Shown here piece after piece: positions 16,876 through 24,486 of a stretch of DNA of 64,000 bases. Position 1 is the first letter of the stretch. Every line of letters begins with the position of its first letter. The translations under genes and the position numbers were made by a program. The stretch comes from Nocardia sp. NBC_00403 (GTDB taxonomy: Bacteria; Actinomycetota; Actinomycetes; Mycobacteriales; Mycobacteriaceae): NCBI RefSeq assembly GCF_036046055.1, contig NZ_CP107939.1:558001-622000 (forward strand). Reading direction: 5' to 3'. The notes beneath the pieces were generated by a model. That model did not search any database, was not told where the DNA came from, and was given only the letters and a program-made list of their open reading frames with translations.

Positions 16876-17751
16876 GTGTTCGATGCCCATGTCCATATCT
16901 TCGACCCGCGGTTCCCGCTGGCCGAGAACGAGGGTTACCTGCCCGACCCGTTCACCATCGCCGACTATCGAAAGCGCATGTCGCGCTTCGATATCGGCGG
17001 TGGTGCCGTGGTCAGCGGCTCTTTCCAAGGCAACGATCAGACCTATCTCAAGGCGGCACTCGCCGAATTGGGCGAGGGCTGGGTCGGGGTGACCCGCCTC
17101 GATCTCGACGCCACCGACGACGAGATCATCGAACTGGACCGGATCGGCGTGCGCGCGCTGCGCTTCAACCTCAAGCGCGCCGCCGCCGACATCACCGGCA
17201 TGACCCTGCAGGCATTGCGCGCCCACGAGCTGGTCGGCTGGCATGTCGAGGTCTACATCGACGGCCAGATGCTCGGCTCGCTGCAGCCGGTCATCTCCAA
17301 ACTTCCCGCCTTGTCCATCGACCATCTCGGCATGTCCGACGAGGGTCTGCCCTACCTCCTCGACCTGGTCGACCGCGGCGCCCGCGTGAAGGCAACGGGT
17401 TTCGGCCGCGTCGCCTCGAATGTCGCCAAAACGTTGCGCCGCATTCACACGGTGAACCCCGAAGCCCTCATGTTCGGCACCGACCTGCCCGGCACCCGCG
17501 CCGGCCGCCCGTTCAGGGACTCGGATGTGGACCTGATCTGCGACGTCGTCGGCACCGACATGGTCAAGGTCCTCGAAGACAACGCCCGCGCCTTCTACCG
17601 GCTCCCGGCCCGGGCACGCGCGATCCCCGCCGATCCCAACCGGACCACCCCCATGTTCCGCGCGGAACAGCCGACGTTGCCGTTGCGCCGCGACGAACTT
17701 CCTAAATTCGAAGCGGTGCCGGACACGATCCCGTTTCCGGCGATCGAATAG
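16876..17751 (+). CDS. Amidohydrolase-2 family metal-dependent hydrolase
   Basis: 291 residues starting at GTG 16876. The metal-binding DAHVHIFD stands at residues 3-10, SIDHLGMSD in the middle supplies a further His, and MFGTDLPGTR near residue 200 carries the terminal metal Asp. This is the pattern of 2-pyrone-4,6-dicarboxylate lactonase-like members of the family. Length and motif order are normal. Members hydrolyse lactones or decarboxylate aromatic acids; the substrate is not evident. It follows fprA by 100 bases on the same strand but with its own likely promoter. Confidence 0.85.
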   Translation: MFDAHVHIFDPRFPLAENEGYLPDPFTIADYRKRMSRFDIGGGAVVSGSFQGNDQTYLKAALAELGEGWVGVTRLDLDATDDEIIELDRIGVRALRFNLKRAAADITGMTLQALRAHELVGWHVEVYIDGQMLGSLQPVISKLPALSIDHLGMSDEGLPYLLDLVDRGARVKATGFGRVASNVAKTLRRIHTVNPEALMFGTDLPGTRAGRPFRDSDVDLICDVVGTDMVKVLEDNARAFYRLPARARAIPADPNRTTPMFRAEQPTLPLRRDELPKFEAVPDTIPFPAIE

Positions 17752-17929
17752 CGCCGTCGGCAGCCTCGCCGGAGACGGCCGAAACACGCGGTGAGCTCTC
17801 GTTGAGCCGGGTGGTGCACGGTACGTGCCAGCAGCTGGGACGGGACGCCTGGGCGCAGCTCAGCCGACGCGTTCAGCACTTCCCACCTACGGAAGTTTCG
17901 AAATCCATTGCACCCCTATCGTTTCGGCC

Positions 17930-18535
17930 GTGGCGAAGTTCGACGAAGTCCTCTCATCCTTCTGGCGGTACCCGGCCGACGACGACCATGTGGCGTTGAC
18001 CGACGCGGCGATCCGAGACGCCGAGGAAAAACTCGGTGTGCGACTTCCCACCTCGCTGCTGCGCCTTCTCCGGGTACGCAACGGCGGCATCGTCTCCGAC
18101 CGCTGGGACGCCTTTCCCGTCGAGGGGTCGGGGTGGTCGGAGCATTACGCGTGCTTCGACTACCTCAACGGCATCCGCGACGAGGATGATTTCACACTCC
18201 TGGATACGCCGGACATGGTGCAGGAGTGGGAACTTCCCGCACCGGTCGTGCTCCTGCACGGCGATGGGCACTGGTGGGTCGCGCTGGACTATCGCGCCTG
18301 CGGCCCGACAGGCGAACCATCGGTCGTAGAAATCGACTCCGATGGGCCGGAAGTCGTCTATCTCGCATCTGATTTCGAGTCGTTCGTCGAGGGGCTGACC
18401 TCGTCCGAACAGTTCTCGAGACCTGATCAGCTCGCTGTAGCGACCGCCGACGCCCTGGCCGCTGAAGTTCACGCTGGAGCTCGCGCTCCGAAAATTGAAC
18501 TCCCAGACCGACTTCCACGGTGGCCGAATCTCTAG
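17930..18535 (+). CDS. SMI1/KNR4 (SUKH)-family protein, probable immunity protein
   Basis: 201 residues from GTG 17930. Key features are TDAAIRDAEEKLGVRLPTSL followed by LLRLLRVRNGG, the helix and G-G/N-G-G turn that mark SUKH domains, and later VLLHGDGHWWVALDYR and VVYLASDFESFVEGL. SUKH proteins are best known as immunity proteins against polymorphic toxins, and this one opens an accessory island containing other immunity-like and type VII-linked genes. No toxin gene is immediately adjacent, so it may be an orphan immunity gene. The upstream open frame to 17825 looks non-coding. Confidence 0.85.
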   Translation: MAKFDEVLSSFWRYPADDDHVALTDAAIRDAEEKLGVRLPTSLLRLLRVRNGGIVSDRWDAFPVEGSGWSEHYACFDYLNGIRDEDDFTLLDTPDMVQEWELPAPVVLLHGDGHWWVALDYRACGPTGEPSVVEIDSDGPEVVYLASDFESFVEGLTSSEQFSRPDQLAVATADALAAEVHAGARAPKIELPDRLPRWPNL

Positions 18536-18627
18536 ACGCACTCGGGAACCCGATCTTCTCGTCACGCTGCCGTGTTGGTTATGTGTGGCGGCCGGCAAGT
18601 CGTCGGCGTCGGACATCGAGCAGCCGA

Positions 18628-18999
18628 TCAGTCGGCCGTCCAAATTGCCAGCTCACCATTCGGCATGCATACGACCCGATAACCGTTCGGACCTACGAGT
18701 GTCCATGCCTCGTATTCCTCATCTGGCGGGACCACGAGCCGGTTCCCGGAATCCAAGTCGATGGTCAGAGTTCCCGAAGAATTCACGACAGCGGAAGTGA
18801 TCGCACCGCGAAGGACGGATTCGAGATCGCTCTGCGAACCGCCCCCGTTCGCGAGCGCAACAGACCATCGGCCACCTCGGCTGGATTCGATCTCCATATC
18901 TCCCTCGATCTGGAGATCGAATCCGCCGCTGGTCGAGACCTCGACCAGGTACTCGCTGACTGCGACCGAGACGCGCTGCCCGGTAATCGGTAATTCCAT
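18628..18999 (-). CDS. DUF6188-like protein
   Basis: 123 residues. The ATG at 18999 (MELPITGQRVSVA) has AGGA at 19005-19008 and is the normal family start; the frame stays open to 19137, but that extra piece is built from a fragment of the neighbouring DUF456 gene read out of frame. The domain is beta-rich: YLVEVSTSGGFDLQIEG, LTIDLDSGNRLVVPPDEEYE, AWTLVGPNGYRVVCMP and a final ELAIWTAD, as in DUF6188 proteins, which often occur among toxin-immunity genes. No catalytic residues are apparent. Confidence 0.75.
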   Translation of the reverse strand: MELPITGQRVSVAVSEYLVEVSTSGGFDLQIEGDMEIESSRGGRWSVALANGGGSQSDLESVLRGAITSAVVNSSGTLTIDLDSGNRLVVPPDEEYEAWTLVGPNGYRVVCMPNGELAIWTAD

Positions 19000-19009
19000 T
19001 ACCATCCTC

Positions 19010-19051
19010 GAGCGCGTGAACCGTTGCCTGCCAAGCTTGTTGATTTTCACG
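19010..19051. repeat. 42-bp duplicate of the 3' part of the DUF456 gene
   Basis: Bases 19010-19051 match 20050-20091 at 38 of 42 positions, both starting GAGCGCGTGAA. In the DUF456 gene the segment encodes LRENQQAWQATVHAL on the minus strand. At 19010 it sits just upstream of the DUF6188 start, so a piece of the DUF456 gene was left there by recombination. Confidence 0.8.
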
Positions 19052-19164
19052 GAGGCGACTGCCGGACCCGGAAAGTCGAGCAGCAACGCGGGGCCTCGAC
19101 ACGCCAGTCGCAGTTCGTGACCTGTGGTTGCGGACAATCGAGCTGGACTGCCGTCGTTGCGTCT

Positions 19165-19920
19165 TCAGGTAGCCGCGCGGTGGCTCGTCCACGGCCCGCC
19201 GACAGCGGAGCGCGTGGCCTTGAAGCCCGGTTCGAGGTCCAACACATCGATCAATGTCGGATCCTCATCGATGGCATGGCTGAGATGCCCGATCCGGCCC
19301 TCGTCGCGGGCATCGGTGGGCCCGATGAGCTGCCACAGTTCGTCGTCATCGTCATTGGAGACCAGCAGGACGGGCTCCTGCTTCTCGAAGACCTCCGGGG
19401 TCTGGATACACGGCGTCAACAGCAGCCAGTGGCGCATCCACCAGGCCCGCGGGTCGCTCGCCATCACCTGGTCGGCAACCCACCATACAAACGGCAGGTT
19501 TGGGTGGGCGCGGGCCTGCTCGGCGGTCAGATCGGGGCCGCCCTCCGGCACCCGCTCGAACGGCTCGTCCACAAGCGCGAATGCGTACCCGCCGTTGCGG
19601 TCGAGAACTACCGCGTGGAAAGTTCCGCCGCCCGGGTTCCCAGCCCCGAAGCCGAGGGAGAGCCGTCCGACGTGCGGGTCGGAACCGGTTACCCAGCCGA
19701 ATGCATACGACGCGAGTTCGCCTCCAGGACCCACGAACTCGCCGAACGCCCGCCGATCCATCCCGGTCGCGTCGGGCGTCGGTACCTCGATCAGCTGACC
19801 CGCCGTGACTTGTCCATCCACGAGTGGATCGTAGTTGCACTTTGCTGAGTGCGTCCAAATGTCGCGTCTGCGGGCGTGCAGTCTCTGACGAACCTCATCG
19901 CGGCTCCCGTGAGGCCGCAT
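19165..19920 (-). CDS. Uncharacterised cytoplasmic protein, possible immunity protein
   Basis: 251 residues without signal peptide or membrane helix. The middle reads like a globular alpha/beta domain (GELASYAFGWVTG, FHAVVLDRNGGYAFALVDEP, LPFVWWVADQVMA). The end, EPVLLVSNDDDDELWQLIGP then HLSHAIDEDPTLIDVLDLEP, recalls the C-terminal module of DUF2185/Imm11-type immunity proteins, where W-Q-x-x-x-G and D-P-x-l are common. That assignment is tentative. The N-terminus is uncertain; the first Met at 19920 lacks a clear ribosome-binding site. Its position between DUF6188 and DUF456 in a recombined island fits an immunity-cassette origin. Confidence 0.6.
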   Translation of the reverse strand: MRPHGSRDEVRQRLHARRRDIWTHSAKCNYDPLVDGQVTAGQLIEVPTPDATGMDRRAFGEFVGPGGELASYAFGWVTGSDPHVGRLSLGFGAGNPGGGTFHAVVLDRNGGYAFALVDEPFERVPEGGPDLTAEQARAHPNLPFVWWVADQVMASDPRAWWMRHWLLLTPCIQTPEVFEKQEPVLLVSNDDDDELWQLIGPTDARDEGRIGHLSHAIDEDPTLIDVLDLEPGFKATRSAVGGPWTSHRAAT

Positions 19921-19962
19921 CGAACTGCCACGTAAGGCACATCTGCCACGCCACCATTCGAG

Positions 19963-20445
19963 CTACGTCACTATCGCGCCGATAACCCAGACTCCCGTCG
20001 CCAGCAGCGCCCCGAACAACTCGATCAGCATAGAAAGACCGACACCCTTGAGCGCGTGAACTGTTGCCTGCCAAGCCTGTTGGTTCTCACGCAGACGCTG
20101 AAGCTCCGAAAGATAGACACCGAGAACGAAACCCACGAACAAGCCGACCACCGGGATCACGAAAAAGCCGACGATGCCCAGGACCGCCCCGACGAAGAGA
20201 GCCCGGTTCGAGACACCCGCGTCCTTCATCTTCTGGCCCGGCCAGGTGTATTTGATGATGCCGGACAACACGAGGAACGCGGTGCTGACAGCGAAAACGG
20301 TCCACGCGGTAGCACCGCCCTCGACGAACGCCCAGACCGCGATCGCACCGAAGATCAGGATGACACCGGGAAGTATCGGGACGATTATCCCCAACAGCCC
20401 CACCAGAATTACCAGGCCGACAACGACCTCACCCCACATGCTCAC
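19963..20445 (-). CDS. DUF456 family membrane protein
   Basis: 160 residues from GTG 20445, with GGAGGG 7 bases upstream. It has four to five hydrophobic helices: VVVGLVILVGLLGIIVPILP, VILIFGAIAVWAFV, FAVSTAFLVLSGII, the second IVGFFVIPVVGLFVGFVLG, and a C-terminal MLIELFGALLATGVWVIGAI. The first segment with G-L-x-G-x-x-x-P-x-L-P is the DUF456 hallmark. Function is unknown. Parts of this gene are duplicated on both sides: its 3' segment at 19010-19051 and its 5' end at 22793-22890. Confidence 0.88.
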   Translation of the reverse strand: MSMWGEVVVGLVILVGLLGIIVPILPGVILIFGAIAVWAFVEGGATAWTVFAVSTAFLVLSGIIKYTWPGQKMKDAGVSNRALFVGAVLGIVGFFVIPVVGLFVGFVLGVYLSELQRLRENQQAWQATVHALKGVGLSMLIELFGALLATGVWVIGAIVT

Positions 20446-20510
20446 TGCTGGTCCCTCCGGTAGTGGCGTCGTGTCACGCTGCCTGGATTCTGGCGTATCG
20501 GCTGGTTCCG
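20414..20510. repeat. ~97-bp direct repeat, left copy
   Basis: Matches 22793-22890 except for one inserted C and one G/C change. It covers the ribosome-binding site and first codons of the DUF456 gene plus about 65 bases upstream. Together the two copies bracket the His/Cys plus type VII-associated pair (copy B). Confidence 0.92.
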
Positions 20511-20652
20511 TGCACGAGGTAGGTGCCGGACGGGGTTGTTTGGGTGTCGAGCGCCAATGGGCACGGGGTACCGCGAATCTCGCTACCGAGCCAGAGGGCC
20601 GCACGCACCTTGGCCCAACGTTCTTTCCTCGTTCCAGGAGAGATGGCGATCG

Positions 20653-20892
20653 CTAGCGGCGCAGGAGGTCCACGATGCCGGTGTTCGACTCATTCCCGCC
20701 GCCCTCGGCGACCCGGCGCTCCATCAGAGCCATGAAGGGCGTGAGGAGTTCGGGGCTGACGCCCTGTTCGGCGGCGATACGCAGCAACGCCCCGCGCGGT
20801 CGAATTGCGTTGATAGCGAGCACTATTCCCAGAACCAGGAAAGCGCTGATGGGCCAGTAACCTTGGTTCGTCGCCCACCTCGAGTGGTGCAG
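20653..20892 (-). pseudogene. C-terminal remnant of a small membrane protein
   Basis: The minus frame ending at TAG 20653 reads YWPISAFLVLGIVLAINAIR, then a helix ALLRIAAEQGVSPELLTPF and a polar tail NTGIVDLLRR. This is convincing coding sequence with one transmembrane helix. Upstream the frame meets a stop at 20893 without any ATG, GTG or TTG before the membrane helix, so the N-terminus is missing. A GTG inside the helix (about 20823) could only give a truncated product. Probably a gene cut by the rearrangement that inserted the neighbouring cassette. A longer minus frame from 21229 reaches this region in another phase, so a frameshifted full gene is also possible. Confidence 0.5.
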
Positions 20893-21199
20893 TTACGACC
20901 GCGACAAAGGAGTCCGGTGTGGATGTTTGGTTCGCCGCCCATCCCGGGCTCGGCGCGCGTTGGCGGCCGAGCAGGCTTGGATCCCCGAGATATCGATGCG
21001 CCATGCGACTGAGCGAAAGAACTACGTCTGGCGATCGCACAGACCGGGACAGTGACAGCTCGGGAAATGCATCCAGGGACACCCCATCGCCCCGGGCCGA
21101 GCGCACACATTCCAGTCCCTCGACCAAGGGTCGTAGCGTCGCCGTGACGAGCGACAGAATTGCTGCCGCAGCGGATGCCCTCGAGAAGTAGCCGACCTG

Positions 21200-22183
21200 A
21201 TGATGCAGGCTCGTCAGCTGCTCGTTCATCTGACACGGCAGGTCGCCGAAGCTACCGAGCAGGGCGCCCGAGCTGTCCGTGCGAGGTTTCGCGAAGGCGC
21301 CGCACGGATTCGCGCTGCGGCGGACGCGTTCACTAGGGCGGATGGAAGATATGCCACCCGTGTCCTGGAGGAAGACGACATCCCCGCAGGCGAAACAGAT
21401 TTCCTAGGCTGGGACGACCGCGGAAATGTATGGGCTTTCACCCCGGATCACGTCCGGTCCAGATTGCTGCGAAACTATGATGGAAAACCGATCGGTGTCC
21501 AGTATCCGTCCAAACCATTCGATTCTATGGTCGGCAAAATCTGGTCCAGGTCGAAGTATCGGCACACCGATTTCGAGTATTTCATCGACGATGACGTCGA
21601 ATCCTCCACAATGCGTTTCAAACGGCGTTCACCTCTGCGCGAGCCACCATGGGTCCGCATCAGTTCTGATTACCAGCACTTTTCCCCCCGCGCGCGTACG
21701 AACCCGGTGTACGTGGATGCGCACGCGAATGGTTCCGCCTTCCTCGTCCGAATCAAGACCGGCAGGTTTTCTTCTGCGGTAGTGGACCTAAATGGCACCG
21801 ATTTCGCTCGCCTCAACGTAGCCAACAACCATTTCAATCGAGCATTGTCGGAGAATCGGGACACAAAAGCATTGGTACTCGTTGCGTGCGAGTCGGCGTC
21901 TTATTTTCATTCCTTGAGCTATGCCAGTAAGAAGTTCGCCAATTACTTGCAAAACGAGGCCGGTCTGGATATCGATGTGTTCGGTGCCACCGGACCCGTA
22001 GCCACACCGCCAACCATGTGGCCAGCATTCTTGCGATCTTCAGAACTGGGCGTGAGCCTTCCCGGAGGCGTAGACAGTACTGAGCCGGCTTGGATACGAC
22101 ACACGGTGCAAGGCCAGGACATCCCCATTTGGGCCCGCAACTCACCACCTGAAGGCCGTACCGCCGATAACGACTACTTGTAG
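21200..22183 (+). CDS. His/Cys protein of the lone-cysteine type VII-linked family, copy B
   Basis: 327 residues. The N-terminal 45 residues form an Ala/Arg-rich amphipathic helix. The core matches copy A: YDGKPIGVQYPSKP, then PVYVDAHANGSAFLV with His175, TKALVLVACESASYF with Cys230, a helix, and DIDVFGATGPV. The His-...-Cys arrangement with A-C-E-S resembles CHAT/caspase-like cysteine peptidases by eye only. No clear ribosome-binding site precedes 21200. A GTG-started segment just upstream (21144-21191) would extend the helix if one base were skipped. The type VII-associated partner follows after 25 bases and is surely co-transcribed. Confidence 0.7.
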   Translation: MMQARQLLVHLTRQVAEATEQGARAVRARFREGAARIRAAADAFTRADGRYATRVLEEDDIPAGETDFLGWDDRGNVWAFTPDHVRSRLLRNYDGKPIGVQYPSKPFDSMVGKIWSRSKYRHTDFEYFIDDDVESSTMRFKRRSPLREPPWVRISSDYQHFSPRARTNPVYVDAHANGSAFLVRIKTGRFSSAVVDLNGTDFARLNVANNHFNRALSENRDTKALVLVACESASYFHSLSYASKKFANYLQNEAGLDIDVFGATGPVATPPTMWPAFLRSSELGVSLPGGVDSTEPAWIRHTVQGQDIPIWARNSPPEGRTADNDYL

Positions 22184-22208
22184 CCACAATCTGATCGGAG
22201 GAATCTCG

Positions 22209-22742
22209 ATGGACCAACCGATACCCAAGACGGTCATCCAGCAGGGCGACTGGTTCGTGCTGCCGGCCCCCTCCTGGAACCCCGATGGTCCTTCAGCGAC
22301 CCCTCCCCCAGAAGCGACGGTCGGCGGCTGGATGGTGGAAGTAGACGGCACAATCGGCCCTTTCGAGCCGAACCCGGGCTACTTGCCCGCGGACGACTCC
22401 ACACCGAGCGATCCGATCGATGCGATGCTGCGACTCATCGCTGCCGGGGAGAAACTCGGCGACGAACTCGTCGCGATGATCTGCCACTCGGTCGTGGAAA
22501 TCGGCTGCGGCGACGACGATCTCCCGCTCATCGGCGCTGCGCCGGACGGCGCACCGTGCGTAGTGGTCGCAACCGCGGCGGTACAGAAGCGAACAGTGGA
22601 CGTTGACCGCTGGATGCTCATGGTGGGCAGCGATCTTCCGAGGATCGTTCCTCGGGGCGTCGACATCATGCTCAACCCGAGCGGCGTAGCTCCGTTCCGG
22701 CTGCTCATCAACACCATGCGCGGCGATCCCGCGACGTCGTGA
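22209..22742 (+). CDS. Type VII secretion-associated family protein, copy B
   Basis: 177 residues from ATG 22209 with a strong GGAGG (22198-22202). Paralogue of the 9748-10284 product, with the same order of landmarks: GDWFVLPAPSWNP, VGGW, GPFEPNPGYLP, DPIDAMLRLIAAGE, VVEIGC, APDGAPCVVVATAAVQK, DVDRWM and LNPSGVAPFRL. It lies 25 bases after the His/Cys gene in the same direction, while copy A is divergent. The constant pairing with different gene orientation suggests the two products function together. A chaperone or immunity role is inference. Confidence 0.78.
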   Translation: MDQPIPKTVIQQGDWFVLPAPSWNPDGPSATPPPEATVGGWMVEVDGTIGPFEPNPGYLPADDSTPSDPIDAMLRLIAAGEKLGDELVAMICHSVVEIGCGDDDLPLIGAAPDGAPCVVVATAAVQKRTVDVDRWMLMVGSDLPRIVPRGVDIMLNPSGVAPFRLLINTMRGDPATS

Positions 22743-22792
22743 CCTGGTGAAGTCCTCCAGCTCGCTGAGGATGCGGTGCAGTCGATCCAGGT

Positions 22793-22890
22793 AGGCCGAC
22801 AACGACCTCACCCCCACATCCTCACTGCTGGTCCCTCCGGTAGTGGCGTCGTGTCACGCTGCCTGGATTCTGGCGTATCGGCTGGTTCCG
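22793..22890. repeat. ~98-bp direct repeat, right copy
   Basis: Near-identical to 20414-20510. Here the copied DUF456 start codons run straight into a stop, so this is a dead duplicate of that gene's 5' end, marking the right edge of the cassette. Confidence 0.92.
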
Positions 22891-22891
22891 C

Positions 22892-23053
22892 GCAGAGGCG
22901 GCCGACGTCAGCACCACCGTTGCCGAGGCCGAGCGCTTGGGCGCAAAGGTATTGGTGCCGCCCACGACGAACGAATCCGGCTTGGCCCTCGCTCAGCCCG
23001 CAGACACCTCGGGCAAGCAATTAGCTACCTTTACCTCGCCGCCGGCGGCCTAA
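22892..23053 (+). pseudogene. C-terminal fragment of a VOC/glyoxalase-family protein
   Basis: In the frame ending TAA 23051-23053 the segment reads VSTTVAEAERLGAKVLVPPT and closes LATFTSPPAA. The pattern helix, G-A-x-V-x-x-P-P, then a final strand is the second half of a vicinal-oxygen-chelate module. Only about 53 codons remain and the left side abuts the direct repeat exactly, so the gene was cut at the repeat junction. Confidence 0.6.
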
Positions 23054-23234
23054 GCCCTCGTGGTGGTGCGCCGTGATGCGGCGCACCACCCCCCGCGAAG
23101 TCGTGTACGAAGGCGGACAGTTCGTCGGTGTCGAGGGCGGCCAGCAGGCAGGTGGTCGCCCGAGCCGTTTTGTCGGCGAACTCGGGGTCCTTGCCCGCGT
23201 TCCAGGTCTTGGTTTCCTGACGTTCGGCTAAACA
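23034..23234 (-). pseudogene. Possible IS630-type transposase fragment
   Basis: The minus frame between stops at 23235 and 23031 reads RQETKTWNAGKDPEFADKTAR, in which T-K-T-W-x-x-x-x-D-P-x-F-x-x-K is a pattern seen in IS630-family transposases of actinobacteria, then LLAALDTDELSAFVHDF. There is no start codon and the region overlaps a terminator hairpin. The identification rests on about 20 residues and is weak. Confidence 0.3.
23062..23090. terminator. Perfect 11-bp hairpin
   Basis: GGTGGTGCGCC (23062-23072) and GGCGCACCACC (23080-23090) flank 7 bases, 8 bases after the VOC fragment stop. It is a likely terminator of the lost glyoxalase gene. Confidence 0.65.
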
Positions 23235-23320
23235 TCAGCTACTAGTATCGCCATGGGTGCCACGCCAGAAGGCCACGGCGCAGTAGAGCGGTCGAACATC
23301 ACAGTGAAAGGGAAATATCC

Positions 23321-24262
23321 ATGCAGCGATCCACTCTCTACCATGCGCTCGCGGTCACCGTGACCGCCGTCGTCGCAGCCACCGGCGCGCATCTCATTGC
23401 CGGATGCGGCACTGCGTCGTCACAGCCGTGGCCCGGTAGCGGTAGCGCCGAGCAGTTCACCCTTGCCGCAGACAAGTCGGGGCACCGATGGGCGTCCGCC
23501 GCGTCCGCCACCGTAACGCCCGGGGTGCAGACCAACACCGAGGGTGCGAGACAGTGCACCGCGAACTACACCTTCGTCGACGATGCCGGCAACGTGTACC
23601 TCGGTCAGGCCGCGCACTGTGCGGGTACGGGTATCGGCGACCTGAAAGACCCCGACGGCTGCACCGCCAACAGCCTCCCCCTCGGCACCGCGGTAACCTT
23701 CAACCGCGGCGGCATACTGATTTTCCCGGGTGAGGTCGTCGGCACCGGTCATCTGGTCTATAGCAGCTGGCTGGCCATGCAGCAGAACGGCGAACACGAC
23801 CACAATACCTGCGCCTACAACGATTTCGCGTTGGTGAAGGTCGCCCCCGAGGACGTCAGCAAGGTCAACCCGACCGTGCCGTACTGGGGTGGTCCCGTCG
23901 GCATCAACACCACCGGAACCGGCACCGGTGACCGCGTTTACGGCTACGGCAACTCCGGCCTGCGGTTCGGAATCGCCGAACTGTCCCCTCGGACCGGCCA
24001 GAGCAAGGCCGACGGGCTTGTTACCGCCGGTTGGACACACGCGCTGACCGTGACCATGCCAGGGATACCCGGCGACAGCGGCAGCGCCTTCCTCGACCGC
24101 AACGGCTATGCCGTCGGCACGCTATCGACTCTGGGCATCGGTTTGCCGATCGTCAACAACATCGGTGACCTGAGCCACGAACTTGCTTACGCCCGAGCAC
24201 ATTCCGGCATCTCGGGACTCTCGCTGGTCCTCGGCACCGAACCGTTCGACCCGAACCGCTGA
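23321..24262 (+). CDS. Exported trypsin-like serine protease, probable lipoprotein
   Basis: 313 residues. A signal peptide leads to a lipobox-like LIAGCG with Cys29, so the protein is probably anchored to the outer face of the membrane. The chymotrypsin-fold triad is intact: His99 in GQAAHC, Asp168 in NDFALVKV and Ser253 in GIPGDSGSAF. Extra Cys residues (QCTANY, DGC, NTC) could form disulfides. Closest in style to the secreted S1 proteases found across Nocardia and Streptomyces. AAAGGGAA lies upstream of ATG 23321. It stands alone at the right border of the accessory island. Confidence 0.88.
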   Translation: MQRSTLYHALAVTVTAVVAATGAHLIAGCGTASSQPWPGSGSAEQFTLAADKSGHRWASAASATVTPGVQTNTEGARQCTANYTFVDDAGNVYLGQAAHCAGTGIGDLKDPDGCTANSLPLGTAVTFNRGGILIFPGEVVGTGHLVYSSWLAMQQNGEHDHNTCAYNDFALVKVAPEDVSKVNPTVPYWGGPVGINTTGTGTGDRVYGYGNSGLRFGIAELSPRTGQSKADGLVTAGWTHALTVTMPGIPGDSGSAFLDRNGYAVGTLSTLGIGLPIVNNIGDLSHELAYARAHSGISGLSLVLGTEPFDPNR

Positions 24263-24316
24263 GAGAGGTGTCAGCTACGACGATGCCGAGTGGGAACAGC
24301 GCATGCAGAACGCGTC

Positions 24317-24486
24317 CTGAGCTCGCTGTGGTGGCGCCTGACCTGATCTGGCGGCGGGTCGATGACTTCCTCGGCCAGTGTCGGATCGGTCGATAACATG
24401 CCGACTATGCCCGGGTGACGCCGGAGGCGCACTTCAAGACCACGCTCCGCAGGCTCATTGTGGTCAACCGATTCGGCTGGTTCTGA
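24317..24486 (+). pseudogene. Short coding remnants after the protease gene
   Basis: One plus frame gives PELAVVAPDLIWRRVDDFLG, an internal TAA near 24394, then HADYARVTPEAHFKTTLRRL and VVNRFGWF before a stop near 24486. It looks like protein-coding sequence with a nonsense codon and no start. Family not recognised. A nearby frame (from about 24268) ending DDAEWEQRMQNAS may be another fragment. Confidence 0.35.

Noticed and set aside
17825..17929. N-terminal extension of the SUKH protein
   Set aside because: No start signal, poor composition and it is absent from normal SUKH domains; GTG 17930 fits better.
20690..21229. 180-residue minus-strand ORF over the start of His/Cys gene B
   Set aside because: Its sequence is antisense to a better plus-strand candidate and changes frame relative to the convincing membrane remnant at 20653-20860; not supported as a single gene.
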